Origin: Ruegeria pomeroyi
GTDB lineage: Bacteria > Pseudomonadota > Alphaproteobacteria > Rhodobacterales > Rhodobacteraceae
Length of the DNA: 64,000 bases
Assembly: GCF_021405525.1 (NCBI RefSeq)
Contig: NZ_JAGQAG010000004.1
Location: forward strand, 248,001-312,000
Direction: 5' to 3'
Positions 27,132-36,259 of the stretch are shown here, piece by piece. The notes below the pieces were generated by a model. It searched no databases and had not been told where the DNA came from. It was given only the letters and a program-made list of their open reading frames with translations. The position numbers were made by a program, and so were the translations under genes. Position 1 is the first letter of the stretch. Each line of letters opens with the position of its first letter.

Positions 27132-27755
27132 ATGAAACAGTGTGAGGGATATAGTCGATTGGAATCCCCGAATTGGAGTCCCGACTTGTCATGCGATTAT
27201 TACTCTAGCTTACGTGACAGGCTACGCTCGGAAACACGGCATTGCCACCAGGCGTTGGATGAGCGGGTTTCGCGTCTCTTGAACTCTGATCCAGAGGATT
27301 ATCGACGGTTCCTTGCCCTGCAATGGCGGCTTTTCACCGCGTTGAGTCGATGTGGTGTCGAATCGGCCTGCGCGCCCCTTGTGCGCGAATTGCAGCAGCG
27401 GGTGCAGCAGGATCTGATCACGCTCGATCGAGAGCCTTTGCCGGCGCCCCCCGACCTGAACTTTCGCCCTCACCCATTGGCTGTGGATTACATCGTCAGC
27501 GGCTCACGGCTTGGAGCCCAAGTGCTGAAAAAACGCTGGATGGACATGGGCTTGGCCGAGGTGGGCACTGCCTGCGTCTATCTTTCAGCACCGACCGATA
27601 CCTCTTACTGGCGCGAATTCGTAACCTGCGCCACGGCCCTGCCCGCCCAGGGAAAAGAAGCCGACGCGATTGTCATAGATTGTATCGCCCTTTTTGAATT
27701 CTGCATAAACTACGTACTTGCCCAACCTGCCCGGGAAAGGGTGCTCCATGTCTGA
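27132..27755 (+). CDS. Heme oxygenase (BphO-like)
   Basis: 207 residues. SLRDRLRSETRHCHQALDERV is the N-terminal helix with the probable heme-ligating His, and LAVDYIVSGSRLGAQVLKKRW is the distal helix with the conserved Gly-rich region of bacterial heme oxygenases. It would cleave heme to biliverdin, the chromophore of the bacteriophytochrome whose ATG overlaps the 3' end of this gene by 8 bp. The upstream 250 bp shows no EcfG motif, unlike most neighbours. Confidence 0.9.
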   Translation: MKQCEGYSRLESPNWSPDLSCDYYSSLRDRLRSETRHCHQALDERVSRLLNSDPEDYRRFLALQWRLFTALSRCGVESACAPLVRELQQRVQQDLITLDREPLPAPPDLNFRPHPLAVDYIVSGSRLGAQVLKKRWMDMGLAEVGTACVYLSAPTDTSYWREFVTCATALPAQGKEADAIVIDCIALFEFCINYVLAQPARERVLHV

Positions 27756-30327
27756 AATCAATCCGGACAACGCCAAAACTCCTGTAGATCTGGCAACTTG
27801 TGACCAAGAACCGATTCACATCCTTGGCCAGGTTCAGTCCTTTGGTTGCCTTGTCGCCGTCTCCGCCGATTGGATCATCGCCCACGCCTCGGCCAATTGT
27901 GATACGATTTTGGGGTTTTGTGCCGAGGATCTGCCCGGGCAACCGATTTCAAACCTGTTCAGTGAACGAGCCCTGCATGACTTGCGCACCCGGATGCAGA
28001 TGTTGCCGCTACAGGAAACCGCGGTTCGGGTTTTCGGCTACGATCTGAAGGGCGACGGCCAGCTCTTCGACATATCTGCACATAAATCCGGCCGGTTGTT
28101 TGTTCTGGAATTCGAGCCATGCAGCAAGGACCAGGACAAGCGGCACGACACAGCTTTGGTCCAAGCGCTGATCGCCAGAGTCCAACGCCATGGTGATATC
28201 GACAAGATGGCACAAGAAGCCGCCCGTGGCCTGAAGGCTCTCAGCGGCTTTGATCGGGTCATGGTCTATCGCTTCGAAGAAGATGACAGCGGGACTGTCA
28301 TCGCCGAAGTGTGCGAGACCGGAATGGAACCGTTTCTGGGTCTGCGTTATCCGGCCAGCGATATTCCGAAACAGGCGCGTGCGCTTTACATGCGCAGCCT
28401 GCTGCGGATCATCCCGGATGTGAATGCGCCTGTCTATCCGGTCCTCCCGGCAAGCGACCCCAATGGCGAGCCGCTGGATCTGTCCTTGGCGGTCACGCGC
28501 GCGGTGTCCACGATCCACCTGGAATACCTTGGAAATATGGGGGTTGCGGCCTCGATGTCGGTCTCGATCCTGCGCAACGGCAAGCTGTGGGGGCTGTTTT
28601 CCTGCCATCACAACACCCCGCGATACATCGACTATGAAAAGCGCACATCGGTCGAACTGTTCGCGCAGCTTTTCAACTATGAGCTCGCGCAGTTGGAAAT
28701 GTCCGAGGAACTGGGCGATGTCGACCGCTCTCGCGCACTGCATGATTGCCTCATGCCGCAACTTTCCAGCGGTCGCAGCCTGTTCGAGGCATTCGACGAC
28801 CTGTGCCAAGGGATCAGCGAGGTCATCCCATTCGACGGCGCGACGATCTACACCGATGGCGCCTACAAGGCCCAGGGTGCCGCACCATTGGAGGAAGAGT
28901 TCAAAGGCCTGGTGCGCTTTCTCAACACGACGCCTCCTGGCCAGATCTATTCGACCGACAATCTGACCGGGCGCTATCCGGCCGCTGAGGGGTTCGCCGA
29001 CCGGGTTGCCGGGCTGCTGGTGATACCGGTATCGCGCAGCCCGCGAGACTACTTCGTCCTGTTCCGCCGTGAGATTGTTAAATCCGTCACCTGGGCGGGC
29101 AATCCGGAAAAGCCTGTTTCGGTAGGGCCGAACGGCCTGCGCCTGACGCCCAGGAAAAGCTTTGAGGCCTGGCAGGAAGTCGCGCGGGGGTATTGCCAGC
29201 CGTGGCGGCTTCGTGAACAGCGAACCGCCGAAGCGCTGCGCACTACTCTGATCGAAGTGGTTCTGAAACTCGCCGATGAAAACAACGCCGCCCGCAAGCG
29301 CGCACAAGATCAACAAGAGCTGCTGATCGCCGAACTTAACCACCGGGTGCGCAACATCCTTAACCTGATCCGCGGCCTGGTGTCCCAAGGCAAGGAAAGG
29401 GTGAAATCGGCCGAGGCCTTTGGCGAAGTTCTGGACGCCCGCATTCACGCCCTCGCGCGGGCACATGACCAGTTGACCGGGGCGGAATGGGACTGGAGCC
29501 CGCTCAATCTGTTGATCGAAACCGAGACAGAAGCCTTTTTGGCGGGCAAGGCCAGCCGGGTCGTGCTTGCCGGTGACAAGCTGGAACTGTCGCCCGAAGC
29601 GTTCACCTGCGTCGCGCTGGTTATTCACGAGCTGGTCACCAACTCGGTCAAGTATGGCGCGCTCAGCGATTCCTTGGGTCGGATCGAGATCGAGACCCGG
29701 CTGCACGACGACGGCAACGCCGCGCTGCATTGGCGAGAGCGCAACGGACCTGCCGTACAGGCGCCGACGCGCAAGGGGTTCGGAACCACGATCATCGAGA
29801 AATCCGTACCATTTGAACTCAACGGACAGGCCGAGATACGTTATCGCGTTACCGGGCTCGAGGTAGATTTTCTGTTTCCGGCTCGCTACGTCCGGCAATC
29901 GCGGGAAAAACCCGGGATCGCACGGCAGCCCGTTCAACGGGCCGAGATGTCGGCGCACCGGCTGTCAGGCACAGCGCTGGTTGTCGAAGACAACATGATC
30001 ATCGCCATGGATGCCGTCGATATGCTGTCTCATCTGGGGGCAGATTCGGTCGCGACCGCCAGCCGCGTTGCCGAGGGATTGAAGATCCTTGAACAGGGGA
30101 ACATCACTTTCGTTCTTGCCGACTTGAACCTGGGCAGCGAGATGTCGTTGCCCGTGGTTGAAAAATGTCACGAGTTGGGAATACCGGTCGTTCTGGCCAC
30201 CGGTTATGATGAGGCCGATGATCTGATCGGTCGCTTCCCTGGCATTGCCGTGCTGAAGAAGCCCTACACGACCGAACAATTGAGTAATGCGCTGGCCGCG
30301 CTTTTGCCAGCCGAGAGCCAAGACTGA
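27748..30327 (+). CDS. bphP: Bacteriophytochrome hybrid histidine kinase (PAS-GAF-PHY-HWE kinase-receiver)
   Basis: 859 residues. Cys18 (VDLATCDQEPIH) is the biliverdin-attachment Cys of bacteriophytochromes. The GAF domain has the hallmark PASDIP and the PHY tongue has PRKSF (TPRKSFEAWQEVARGYCQPW). The kinase is of the HWE type: AELNHRVRNILNLIRGLV with the phosphoacceptor His, and the LHWRERNG box that gives the family its name. A C-terminal receiver (TALVVEDNMII, FVLADLNLG with the Asp, VLKKPYT) follows. It senses red/far-red light; HWE kinases often feed PhyR, which is encoded 11 kb away. A terminator follows. Confidence 0.95.
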   Translation: MSEINPDNAKTPVDLATCDQEPIHILGQVQSFGCLVAVSADWIIAHASANCDTILGFCAEDLPGQPISNLFSERALHDLRTRMQMLPLQETAVRVFGYDLKGDGQLFDISAHKSGRLFVLEFEPCSKDQDKRHDTALVQALIARVQRHGDIDKMAQEAARGLKALSGFDRVMVYRFEEDDSGTVIAEVCETGMEPFLGLRYPASDIPKQARALYMRSLLRIIPDVNAPVYPVLPASDPNGEPLDLSLAVTRAVSTIHLEYLGNMGVAASMSVSILRNGKLWGLFSCHHNTPRYIDYEKRTSVELFAQLFNYELAQLEMSEELGDVDRSRALHDCLMPQLSSGRSLFEAFDDLCQGISEVIPFDGATIYTDGAYKAQGAAPLEEEFKGLVRFLNTTPPGQIYSTDNLTGRYPAAEGFADRVAGLLVIPVSRSPRDYFVLFRREIVKSVTWAGNPEKPVSVGPNGLRLTPRKSFEAWQEVARGYCQPWRLREQRTAEALRTTLIEVVLKLADENNAARKRAQDQQELLIAELNHRVRNILNLIRGLVSQGKERVKSAEAFGEVLDARIHALARAHDQLTGAEWDWSPLNLLIETETEAFLAGKASRVVLAGDKLELSPEAFTCVALVIHELVTNSVKYGALSDSLGRIEIETRLHDDGNAALHWRERNGPAVQAPTRKGFGTTIIEKSVPFELNGQAEIRYRVTGLEVDFLFPARYVRQSREKPGIARQPVQRAEMSAHRLSGTALVVEDNMIIAMDAVDMLSHLGADSVATASRVAEGLKILEQGNITFVLADLNLGSEMSLPVVEKCHELGIPVVLATGYDEADDLIGRFPGIAVLKKPYTTEQLSNALAALLPAESQD

Positions 30328-30371
30328 CTCACAGGTTGGGGCCGTTGTAAAAAGAGCTTGGGTAAATCGAG

Positions 30372-30401
30372 ATGGCCCGCCGGATTGATCCGGCGGGCCA
30401 T
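30372..30401 (+). terminator. Terminator after bphP
   Basis: A 14-bp stem (ATGGCCCGCCGGAT with ATCCGGCGGGCCAT) with a minimal loop, followed by TTGGGCTTTTG. Probably works in both directions between convergent genes. Confidence 0.87.
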
Positions 30402-30423
30402 TTGGGCTTTTGTGGGGTGTCAC

Positions 30424-30939
30424 TCAGGCGACATCCCGAAAGTTGATCACCCGGTGAATGCCGACATCGGGCTCGCTCACATCGTCGCGCATCGCGGCGT
30501 TGATCAGCTTGAGCCCCACCAGGATCGGGTTGGACTCCGAGGCCCAGATTGCCGCCTCGCGCGGGGTCAGTTGTAACAAGGTGATCTTTGGATCTTCGCG
30601 ACCCTTCTCAAACCACGCGGCAACCGGAGCGCTCCACAGGCTGTCGAGCTTTTCGTCACTTTCATAGACAACCATCGGTCCCTTGATCGAGGCGTGATAG
30701 TCGCCTTTTTGGGACTGATAGACAAAGGTTGCCTCAGCCCCCAATCCGACGGCGCCAACCAGATCCGTTTCCGCAGAGGTGATAAACCAGATCGCACCGC
30801 TTTCGGGATCGGCAAAATGGCTCATCGGTTGCGGATGCTGGGCGCTGTCATCGACGAACAGCATTCCGGTGCGAGTGTCTTCAAGACGGCGCCACAGCTG
30901 CGCGGCGGCTTCCGCCTCGGTCTCGGGTCTGCGCACCAT
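30424..30939 (-). CDS. Pyridoxamine 5'-phosphate oxidase-fold general stress protein (FMN-binding)
   Basis: 171 residues from the ATG one base after the csbD-like stop. LWRRLEDTRTGMLFVDDSAQHPQPMSHFADPESGAIWFITSAETDLV is the split-barrel flavin-binding start of the general stress protein 26 family, and DYHASIKGPMVVYES and a C-terminal REAAIWASE follow. Function in the cell is not defined; members bind FMN or F420. Cotranscribed with the CsbD-like gene from an EcfG promoter. Confidence 0.88.
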   Translation of the reverse strand: MVRRPETEAEAAAQLWRRLEDTRTGMLFVDDSAQHPQPMSHFADPESGAIWFITSAETDLVGAVGLGAEATFVYQSQKGDYHASIKGPMVVYESDEKLDSLWSAPVAAWFEKGREDPKITLLQLTPREAAIWASESNPILVGLKLINAAMRDDVSEPDVGIHRVINFRDVA

Positions 30940-30940
30940 C

Positions 30941-31138
30941 TCAGATGCTCTCAAGAAAGCGGTCAACGGTGCTGCGCACTTCATCCTTGGTCTTGCCCAA
31001 GCGCTGCTGCAACAGCCCTTCGAGCTGTTCGCGTTTGCCTTTGGCCTGTTCAAGCTCATCGTCGGTCAGCTCTCCATAAGCCTCGCGCAGACGGCCTTTC
31101 AACTCGGTCCATTTTCCGGTGAAACGGTCTTCGTCCAT
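30941..31138 (-). CDS. CsbD-like general stress protein
   Basis: 65 residues: MDEDRFTGKWTELKGRLREAYGELTDDELEQAKGKREQLEGLLQQRLG, the whole CsbD domain, small and very hydrophilic. In Bacillus CsbD is a sigma-B general stress protein; in Alphaproteobacteria homologues are typical EcfG targets. An EcfG-type promoter is centred about 65 bp upstream. Confidence 0.92.
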   Translation of the reverse strand: MDEDRFTGKWTELKGRLREAYGELTDDELEQAKGKREQLEGLLQQRLGKTKDEVRSTVDRFLESI

Positions 31139-31192
31139 GTCTTTTCTCCTTCAGAGCTAAGGGTGCGCGCCGCGCTGCGGCGTCATCGAGTC

Positions 31193-31217
31193 AACGCCGC
31201 AAACAGGGTACGGTTCC
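31193..31217 (-). promoter_or_regulatory. EcfG-type promoter for the csbD-like operon
   Basis: Minus strand GGAAC (31217-31213), 16 nt, CGTT (31196-31193). Confidence 0.87.
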
Positions 31218-31319
31218 ATGGTCAGGCGGTGTTTTCGACCGCGCGCGGAGAACACTGTCACGGCCATAAGTCAGAAGCCGATTTGCGGCCAATCGATCAC
31301 CGAGCGCTCTGGTCGGGCT

Positions 31320-32765
31320 CTATACGATATCCTCGGTCACGCCGGGCAGCTCTTGTTCCACATCCGCGTTCCTGTCCAACGCAAAGGGAACCAGATAACC
31401 GGTCCGGTTCTTCGGCAACCGGGAACCATTGAGGGTGATCTCTCTTTTCCACCAATCAAAGGACCGGCGGCAATCCATCGCTTCGGGCGTGAGCGGATCG
31501 AACCACCAATGCTGAAGCAGTTTCCGACGTGCTTGGGCAAGAATGGCGGGGTCGCTGGCCGCAACGGCCAGTTCCGTATCCCACCGCATCGACCGCCCAT
31601 TGAGATTGGCAGACCCGATCAGAACATAGTTGTCGTCGACCACCAGAACCTTGTTATGGACATGGATGAGAGGCGATCCGGCGAGGGTCGCGCGGGTTTC
31701 GCGCGCAGCCATCACTGGTCGAACAGGCGCCGCTAGCAGCAGGCGCGCGCCGAACCCTTGACGAAGGGTACTCAAGGCAGCACGTGCGCGCGCCATGCCG
31801 AAGCGCACATCCAGGCCCTTGTTTTTCTCATACGCCAGCTCCTGTGGCGTCCCTGGCAGGACAATCACGGCGCGCAGGTCGGCATTGCGGATGGCCGCCT
31901 CGGCCAGCCCGTCCGCAATCCGGTTGGAGCGGAGAAATTGCGTTTCGATATGAACCATATGTCTTGCCCTGCGGAAGGCCGAAAGATGCGCTTCTTCGAT
32001 TTCGCTAAGCACGGTGCGCGGCGACAGAAACGGCAGTTGCAGGCGGCGTGGCGCGGACAGCGTACGCAACAGATGCGGGGCATCCGAGGGCGCTTGCCGA
32101 CCAGCGGTAACCGCATCGAGGTTTTCCAGATGCACTCGGGCCTCGCGGGCCGCTGGCCCGCGGACCAACACCTGTACGTCCGACCAGGAAAGACGCGCCG
32201 GCAACGTATGATCGCAGGTATCATAGCGGCGATCGTTGAGATCAAGACCGCCAATATAGAGCAGCTCATCATCCACCACGGCCACCTTCTGGTGATGAGA
32301 GACCGGGTGCAATGGCGGCAGGGAGAATGCGGGACGATCCCTGAGCGCGGGGTCGCGCCGCCGTCGGCGAAGCACCGCAGGGGCAAGCAGCACGCGGGGC
32401 AGAAACCCCGCCTGGGCCGGATGCAGATGCATCCGCACCCGCAATCGAGACGCATCCGCGCCGGTGGCCAAAGCCAGCGCCGCCCCCTGTTCAACCGTCT
32501 TTTCGGACATCGCATGCAAGTCCGCCGCCATGTCGGGGTCGAAATCGCTAACCGTCAGGTCGATGCGAACCCCCTTGGCAATCGCATGGGCGAGCAGATC
32601 GAACCAGGTGTCGCCAATTGCCCGCGCCTCTTGACTGCGCAAGCGGGTGTCCATGTCGAAAATGCGAAATCCGGCAGTCACATGCGAGCGCGCCTGAAGA
32701 ACCGCCCGTTCAAAGGCGGGAAAGGCTTCTTCAGCCGTTACCAAAACGGTAAAGTCCGATGGCAT
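31320..32765 (-). CDS. Phospholipase D-like protein with two HKD motifs
   Basis: 481 residues. Both catalytic motifs are present: HHQKVAVVDDELLYIGGLDLN (about residue 160) and HVHNKVLVVDDNYVLIGSANLN (about residue 375), the pattern of PLD/cardiolipin-synthase-type enzymes. There is no signal peptide. It starts 9 bp after the histidine kinase gene and shares its EcfG promoter, so it likely modifies membrane phospholipids under stress; the substrate is unknown. Confidence 0.9.
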   Translation of the reverse strand: MPSDFTVLVTAEEAFPAFERAVLQARSHVTAGFRIFDMDTRLRSQEARAIGDTWFDLLAHAIAKGVRIDLTVSDFDPDMAADLHAMSEKTVEQGAALALATGADASRLRVRMHLHPAQAGFLPRVLLAPAVLRRRRRDPALRDRPAFSLPPLHPVSHHQKVAVVDDELLYIGGLDLNDRRYDTCDHTLPARLSWSDVQVLVRGPAAREARVHLENLDAVTAGRQAPSDAPHLLRTLSAPRRLQLPFLSPRTVLSEIEEAHLSAFRRARHMVHIETQFLRSNRIADGLAEAAIRNADLRAVIVLPGTPQELAYEKNKGLDVRFGMARARAALSTLRQGFGARLLLAAPVRPVMAARETRATLAGSPLIHVHNKVLVVDDNYVLIGSANLNGRSMRWDTELAVAASDPAILAQARRKLLQHWWFDPLTPEAMDCRRSFDWWKREITLNGSRLPKNRTGYLVPFALDRNADVEQELPGVTEDIV

Positions 32766-32774
32766 CGCAGCCCC

Positions 32775-34448
32775 TCAACCGGCGAATTCGTTGCGCGAAA
32801 ACTCCACTCTGGCAACATAACGCGCATCTTCGATTCCGGTTTCGCCTTTGCCGCCCAACTGACGAATAAAGGCGTTGATCAGCATCTTGCCAACGCCGTC
32901 ATCGTCGCCAGAAGGCATGGAGTCGGATTGTACAATCAGACGTACCTGATCCTGATCCAGCCTGCGCAGCTCAACCTTGATTTGCGGCGCACCAGCGCTG
33001 TCATCCCCCAGAACTTCGGTCAACAGTTCGGCGACCAGCAACGAGAGCGGGATCGCCTGGTCAGGCAACAGATCGACCGTTGCCAGCTCTGTCAAGATGA
33101 CGGGTTTCGAACTCTGATCATAGCTGCTTTGCAGATCCACGATAACGGCCTTGACCAGTTCCGCTGCATCGACCGTAGCGGTGTTTGGCGTATTGAACAA
33201 CGAGCGGTGCAGAACCGCCAGCCCGCGCACACGCTTGTTCAACCCGCTCAGGATGTGGCGGACCTCGGTCGAGGTCGTCTTGCGCAACTGCATGTTCACC
33301 AGCGACGCGATATGCTGAAGGTTGTTTTTCACCCGGTGATGCACTTCGCGCAGCAGGACTTCCTTGTCTTTCAGATCCTGTTCCCGCCGCACCTCTGCCT
33401 CGGACAACAGGATCGCCATCCGGTTGAAGGCCCTCTGGGCCTCTTCCATCTCGATCGGCGGGTTTTTCATGGCGAGCGGCGTGCTGTCCCGTTCGCCCAG
33501 AGCATACCGGCGCATTGCAGATCTGAGTTCGGCGACATGGTTGGTAACCACCCAGCGCATCCCGAACAGCGCAACACCCAGCCCCGCTGCCCACATCAGC
33601 AAGGGGAACAACACCGCCATCGTATCTTGAAGCCGCGATTTCGCTGTCGGCAGGACGGACACCGGCCAGCTTCCAACCAGAAAGAGCGCATTCTCTATCA
33701 TTGGAACAATGGCGTAGAACCGATCCTCGTCATTCCAGCTCGATGCAACGAATGTCTGGTTCATGCGACCGGGAAGATAGGTCAGCGGAACGTCGTCGGG
33801 AAGATATCGGACGGCCTCAGTCAGCTCGGTATTTGCCGATACGATCTCACCCTCAAGGTTGATGGACGCAAGCGTCAGACCCTCTTCGTTTTCGGGGCTC
33901 CGCATTGCGGACCTCGTCCTGTAAGGCGGGATGGAAAGCAACAGGACGGAATCGACCTTGTCGTCCTGCAAGATCGGTCGTGACACAACGACAACGAAAC
34001 GCCCTGGCAAATCCTTGGCGGGCAACAGGCTGACAAAAGGCTCGCGCCTTTCCAGTATTTCGAAAAAACTCGCGCCTTTGGAGAAATCCACCGCCTCGAA
34101 GGTGGACCTGCATCGTGCGTTGCCTTCCGCGTCCTTCAGCACGGCGGCACTGACCAGCGGGTGCTCTGCCACCAGCGCGTCCAATGCGGCGGTACAGCGC
34201 GACGGATCGATCTCGGCCATCACCGCTGCCACACCTTCGGCCGCGCCCAAGGCGGTCTTGATCAGCTCGCGCTGCTTGGATGCAGCGGCCACCGTCCGCG
34301 CCATCAAAGCCGAGGAGGAAAGTGTTCGCGCATCTTCGACAACAACACGGGTCTGATAAACTGCGATCAACCCCAGCGGCAGCATCGCCAGGGTCATCAA
34401 CGCAGCAATTCTTGCGAAGATCGTTTTGAAGAAACGTTTCGTTACCAT
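32775..34448 (-). CDS. HisKA_2 membrane histidine kinase with degenerate ATPase motifs
   Basis: About 557 residues from MVTKRFFKTIFARIAAL. An N-terminal membrane helix, a periplasmic region of about 260 residues, and a second helix (LFPLLMWAAGLGVALFGMRWV) precede the dimerisation domain LREVHHRVKNNLQHIASLV with the phosphoacceptor His. The ATPase part is unusual: the N-box reads VAELLTEVLGDDSAG where ELxTNAxKH is expected, so the Mg-binding Asn is replaced, and the G-box is weak. It may be a poor kinase, a phosphatase, or a regulator of PhyR; this family includes PhyK-type kinases. It has its own EcfG promoter. Confidence 0.88.
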   Translation of the reverse strand: MVTKRFFKTIFARIAALMTLAMLPLGLIAVYQTRVVVEDARTLSSSALMARTVAAASKQRELIKTALGAAEGVAAVMAEIDPSRCTAALDALVAEHPLVSAAVLKDAEGNARCRSTFEAVDFSKGASFFEILERREPFVSLLPAKDLPGRFVVVVSRPILQDDKVDSVLLLSIPPYRTRSAMRSPENEEGLTLASINLEGEIVSANTELTEAVRYLPDDVPLTYLPGRMNQTFVASSWNDEDRFYAIVPMIENALFLVGSWPVSVLPTAKSRLQDTMAVLFPLLMWAAGLGVALFGMRWVVTNHVAELRSAMRRYALGERDSTPLAMKNPPIEMEEAQRAFNRMAILLSEAEVRREQDLKDKEVLLREVHHRVKNNLQHIASLVNMQLRKTTSTEVRHILSGLNKRVRGLAVLHRSLFNTPNTATVDAAELVKAVIVDLQSSYDQSSKPVILTELATVDLLPDQAIPLSLLVAELLTEVLGDDSAGAPQIKVELRRLDQDQVRLIVQSDSMPSGDDDGVGKMLINAFIRQLGGKGETGIEDARYVARVEFSRNEFAG

Positions 34449-34567
34449 ATGTTTGTGTTTCGTCGTTCCTGCGCGTGCCTTGTCCGCTGAAACTAGCGGA
34501 ATCGAGGGAGCGCCGCAAAGACTACGGCGTAGTGTTTCCGGTTTGCGGCCTCCGACCGCTTGGTTGA

Positions 34568-34592
34568 AACGCATGACAACGGCTGTGGTTCC
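34568..34592 (-). promoter_or_regulatory. EcfG-type promoter for the kinase-PLD operon
   Basis: Minus strand GGAAC (34592-34588), 16 nt, CGTT (34571-34568), 120 bp before the kinase start. Confidence 0.83.
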
Positions 34593-34649
34593 ACCAAAAA
34601 AACACACACTCCCATTTTTTGCCCGATTGCGTCCGGCGAGTGACGGATA

Positions 34650-35033
34650 TCAGGACACGCAGAGACGCGAACGCTCGAGCGAGTCCATGATCGCGTCCAG
34701 GTGGGGTGTGTCGAACGGGCGGCTCAACATCAGCAGTCTCTGATACTCCGGCTCGGTTGTATCACCGTTTACAAGAACGACTGGCCAGCCTCGTACCAAG
34801 GCGGCGTCGAGCCAACTCCGCGCGCCCGTTTGGGTGATCTTAAAGCCAAAGAAAATCAGCTGCGGCGGTTTTGCTGTCTCGTCTTTTGGCGACACGATCC
34901 CGTCCAGTTGAAGTTCCGAAATGACAGTCTGATAGCCCCGTCTCAGCAAGTAATCGCTGATATCCGCTGCCTCCATGGCATTCGGGGTCAAGATCAGAAT
35001 GGGTTGGGCGGCCCGTTCGGCTGTGGTGCTCAT
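34650..35033 (-). CDS. Receiver-like protein lacking the phosphorylation Asp
   Basis: 127 residues from MSTTAERAAQ. The alternating strand/helix pattern is that of a response-regulator receiver (ILILTPNAMEAADISDYLLRRGY, QLIFFGFKITQTGARSWLDA, PVVLVNGDTTE, LSRPFDTPHLDAIMDSL). The acidic pair, the central Asp and the Lys are not at their usual places (TPN, FFGFK, RPFD). If it folds like a receiver it is a pseudo-receiver. It is next to the kinase gene with degenerate ATPase motifs. Confidence 0.65.
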   Translation of the reverse strand: MSTTAERAAQPILILTPNAMEAADISDYLLRRGYQTVISELQLDGIVSPKDETAKPPQLIFFGFKITQTGARSWLDAALVRGWPVVLVNGDTTEPEYQRLLMLSRPFDTPHLDAIMDSLERSRLCVS

Positions 35034-35225
35034 CAGGTTTCCTCGTAGTTTGAGAGGCAGGTGGTGCACCGCAATCGCGTAAACCGCATTAATCTATGAC
35101 ATATCAAGACATAGAAATTTGCCACCTCCGGGCCTTGGGCGGGCCAGTTCAGGCGTCGACACCCATCGGCCAGCGCATCAATTGCAAGTGTGAATGGTCA
35201 GCAGGCTGTCCCACCGACACTGACG

Positions 35226-36254
35226 CTAGGCCAGTGTTTGCAATGGCCCCCTTGCATGTGCGCCGGACTCGGCCGCAGGCTGCAACAGCACCCCGAGCCA
35301 AAGCAGCGCCGGCAAAGCGACAAAGGCGCCGATCGGCCCCCAGAGCCACAAGCCAAACACAATCGCCAGAAAGACGACCAGCGGGTTTACAGCCATGCGT
35401 TGTCCAACGACCAGGGGCGTGGCAAAATTGGCCTCGGCAAGGTTGATCGCGAAGAACAAAAGCGGCGGCAGAAACGCGTAAGCGCCATGGAATTGGACCA
35501 TGCCGGCAATTGCCAGACCTACCGTGATGAGCAAAGGACCAAGATAAAGTACGAAGTTCAGCAAACCGGCCGCCAGACCCCAAAGCATCGCGTATTCGAC
35601 GCCGAGTGCCATCATCACAACCGCGGTAACGACACCCAGCCCCGTGTTCACCAAAGTGATCGCCGCGAAATAGCTGGAAACGATCTTGTCAGCTCTTTTC
35701 AGCCGGTTCTCCAACGCTCCCATTTGACGATAGAGATCGTTACGCGTCAGTGTGAAGAAAAAGAGCGTACCGACAAAGATGAACACCTGCGAGACAAAGC
35801 TGGGCGCCAGCCAGAGAGCGTCGCGAACCGACGGGATCGCGGTCTGAGGTTCCACCGCTTCGGCGCCGACGCTTTGCTCTATTTCCTGGCTGATCGTTTC
35901 GATACCACGCAGCAGCTGTGACGCATGCTCTATGAATCCCATTGCGACGAATTTGATCCGCGGCAATTCCCGGATCAGCACGTTCACGATCGGTTCGATC
36001 AACAACATGATGGTTGCGACGAACACGGTCGATAGCAACAGCAACGCCAAGGCGATCACCACCCGGGGTACACCATGGCGGGCCAACCGGTCGGCCAGTG
36101 GCGAAACAACCACGCCCAGGACAAGGGCGAAGCTCATTGGGGCCAAAATCTGCTGCGCCAGATGCAGGGACACGGTTATGCTGATGATCGTCAAAATCAA
36201 CAGCATAACCCTGACACCTCGACCACTCAGGGTCGTATCGAGAAAACCACCCAT
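35226..36254 (-). CDS. AI-2E family membrane transporter (PerM-like)
   Basis: 342 residues with about eight membrane helices. LAPMSFALVLGVVVSPLADRLARHGVPRVVIAL, then the long helical region, and GLAAGLLNFVLYLGPLLITVG, PLVVGQRMAVNPLVVFLAIVFGLWLWGPIGAFVALP are the family signatures. Some members export autoinducer-2-like compounds, others are Na/H antiporters; the role here is open. It is the last gene of a four-gene operon starting at 37851, with 5 bp to its upstream neighbour. Confidence 0.92.
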   Translation of the reverse strand: MGGFLDTTLSGRGVRVMLLILTIISITVSLHLAQQILAPMSFALVLGVVVSPLADRLARHGVPRVVIALALLLLSTVFVATIMLLIEPIVNVLIRELPRIKFVAMGFIEHASQLLRGIETISQEIEQSVGAEAVEPQTAIPSVRDALWLAPSFVSQVFIFVGTLFFFTLTRNDLYRQMGALENRLKRADKIVSSYFAAITLVNTGLGVVTAVVMMALGVEYAMLWGLAAGLLNFVLYLGPLLITVGLAIAGMVQFHGAYAFLPPLLFFAINLAEANFATPLVVGQRMAVNPLVVFLAIVFGLWLWGPIGAFVALPALLWLGVLLQPAAESGAHARGPLQTLA

Positions 36255-36259
36255 TGCGG

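Noticed and set aside
28009-29958. 649-codon open frame antisense to the bacteriophytochrome gene
   Set aside because: The sense frame has all phytochrome, kinase and receiver motifs. The antisense frame has no domain and is an effect of high GC content.
31758-33983. 741-codon open frame on the plus strand across the PLD-like and kinase genes
   Set aside because: Both minus-strand genes are recognised families with catalytic motifs. The plus frame runs through the gap between them and shows no protein features.
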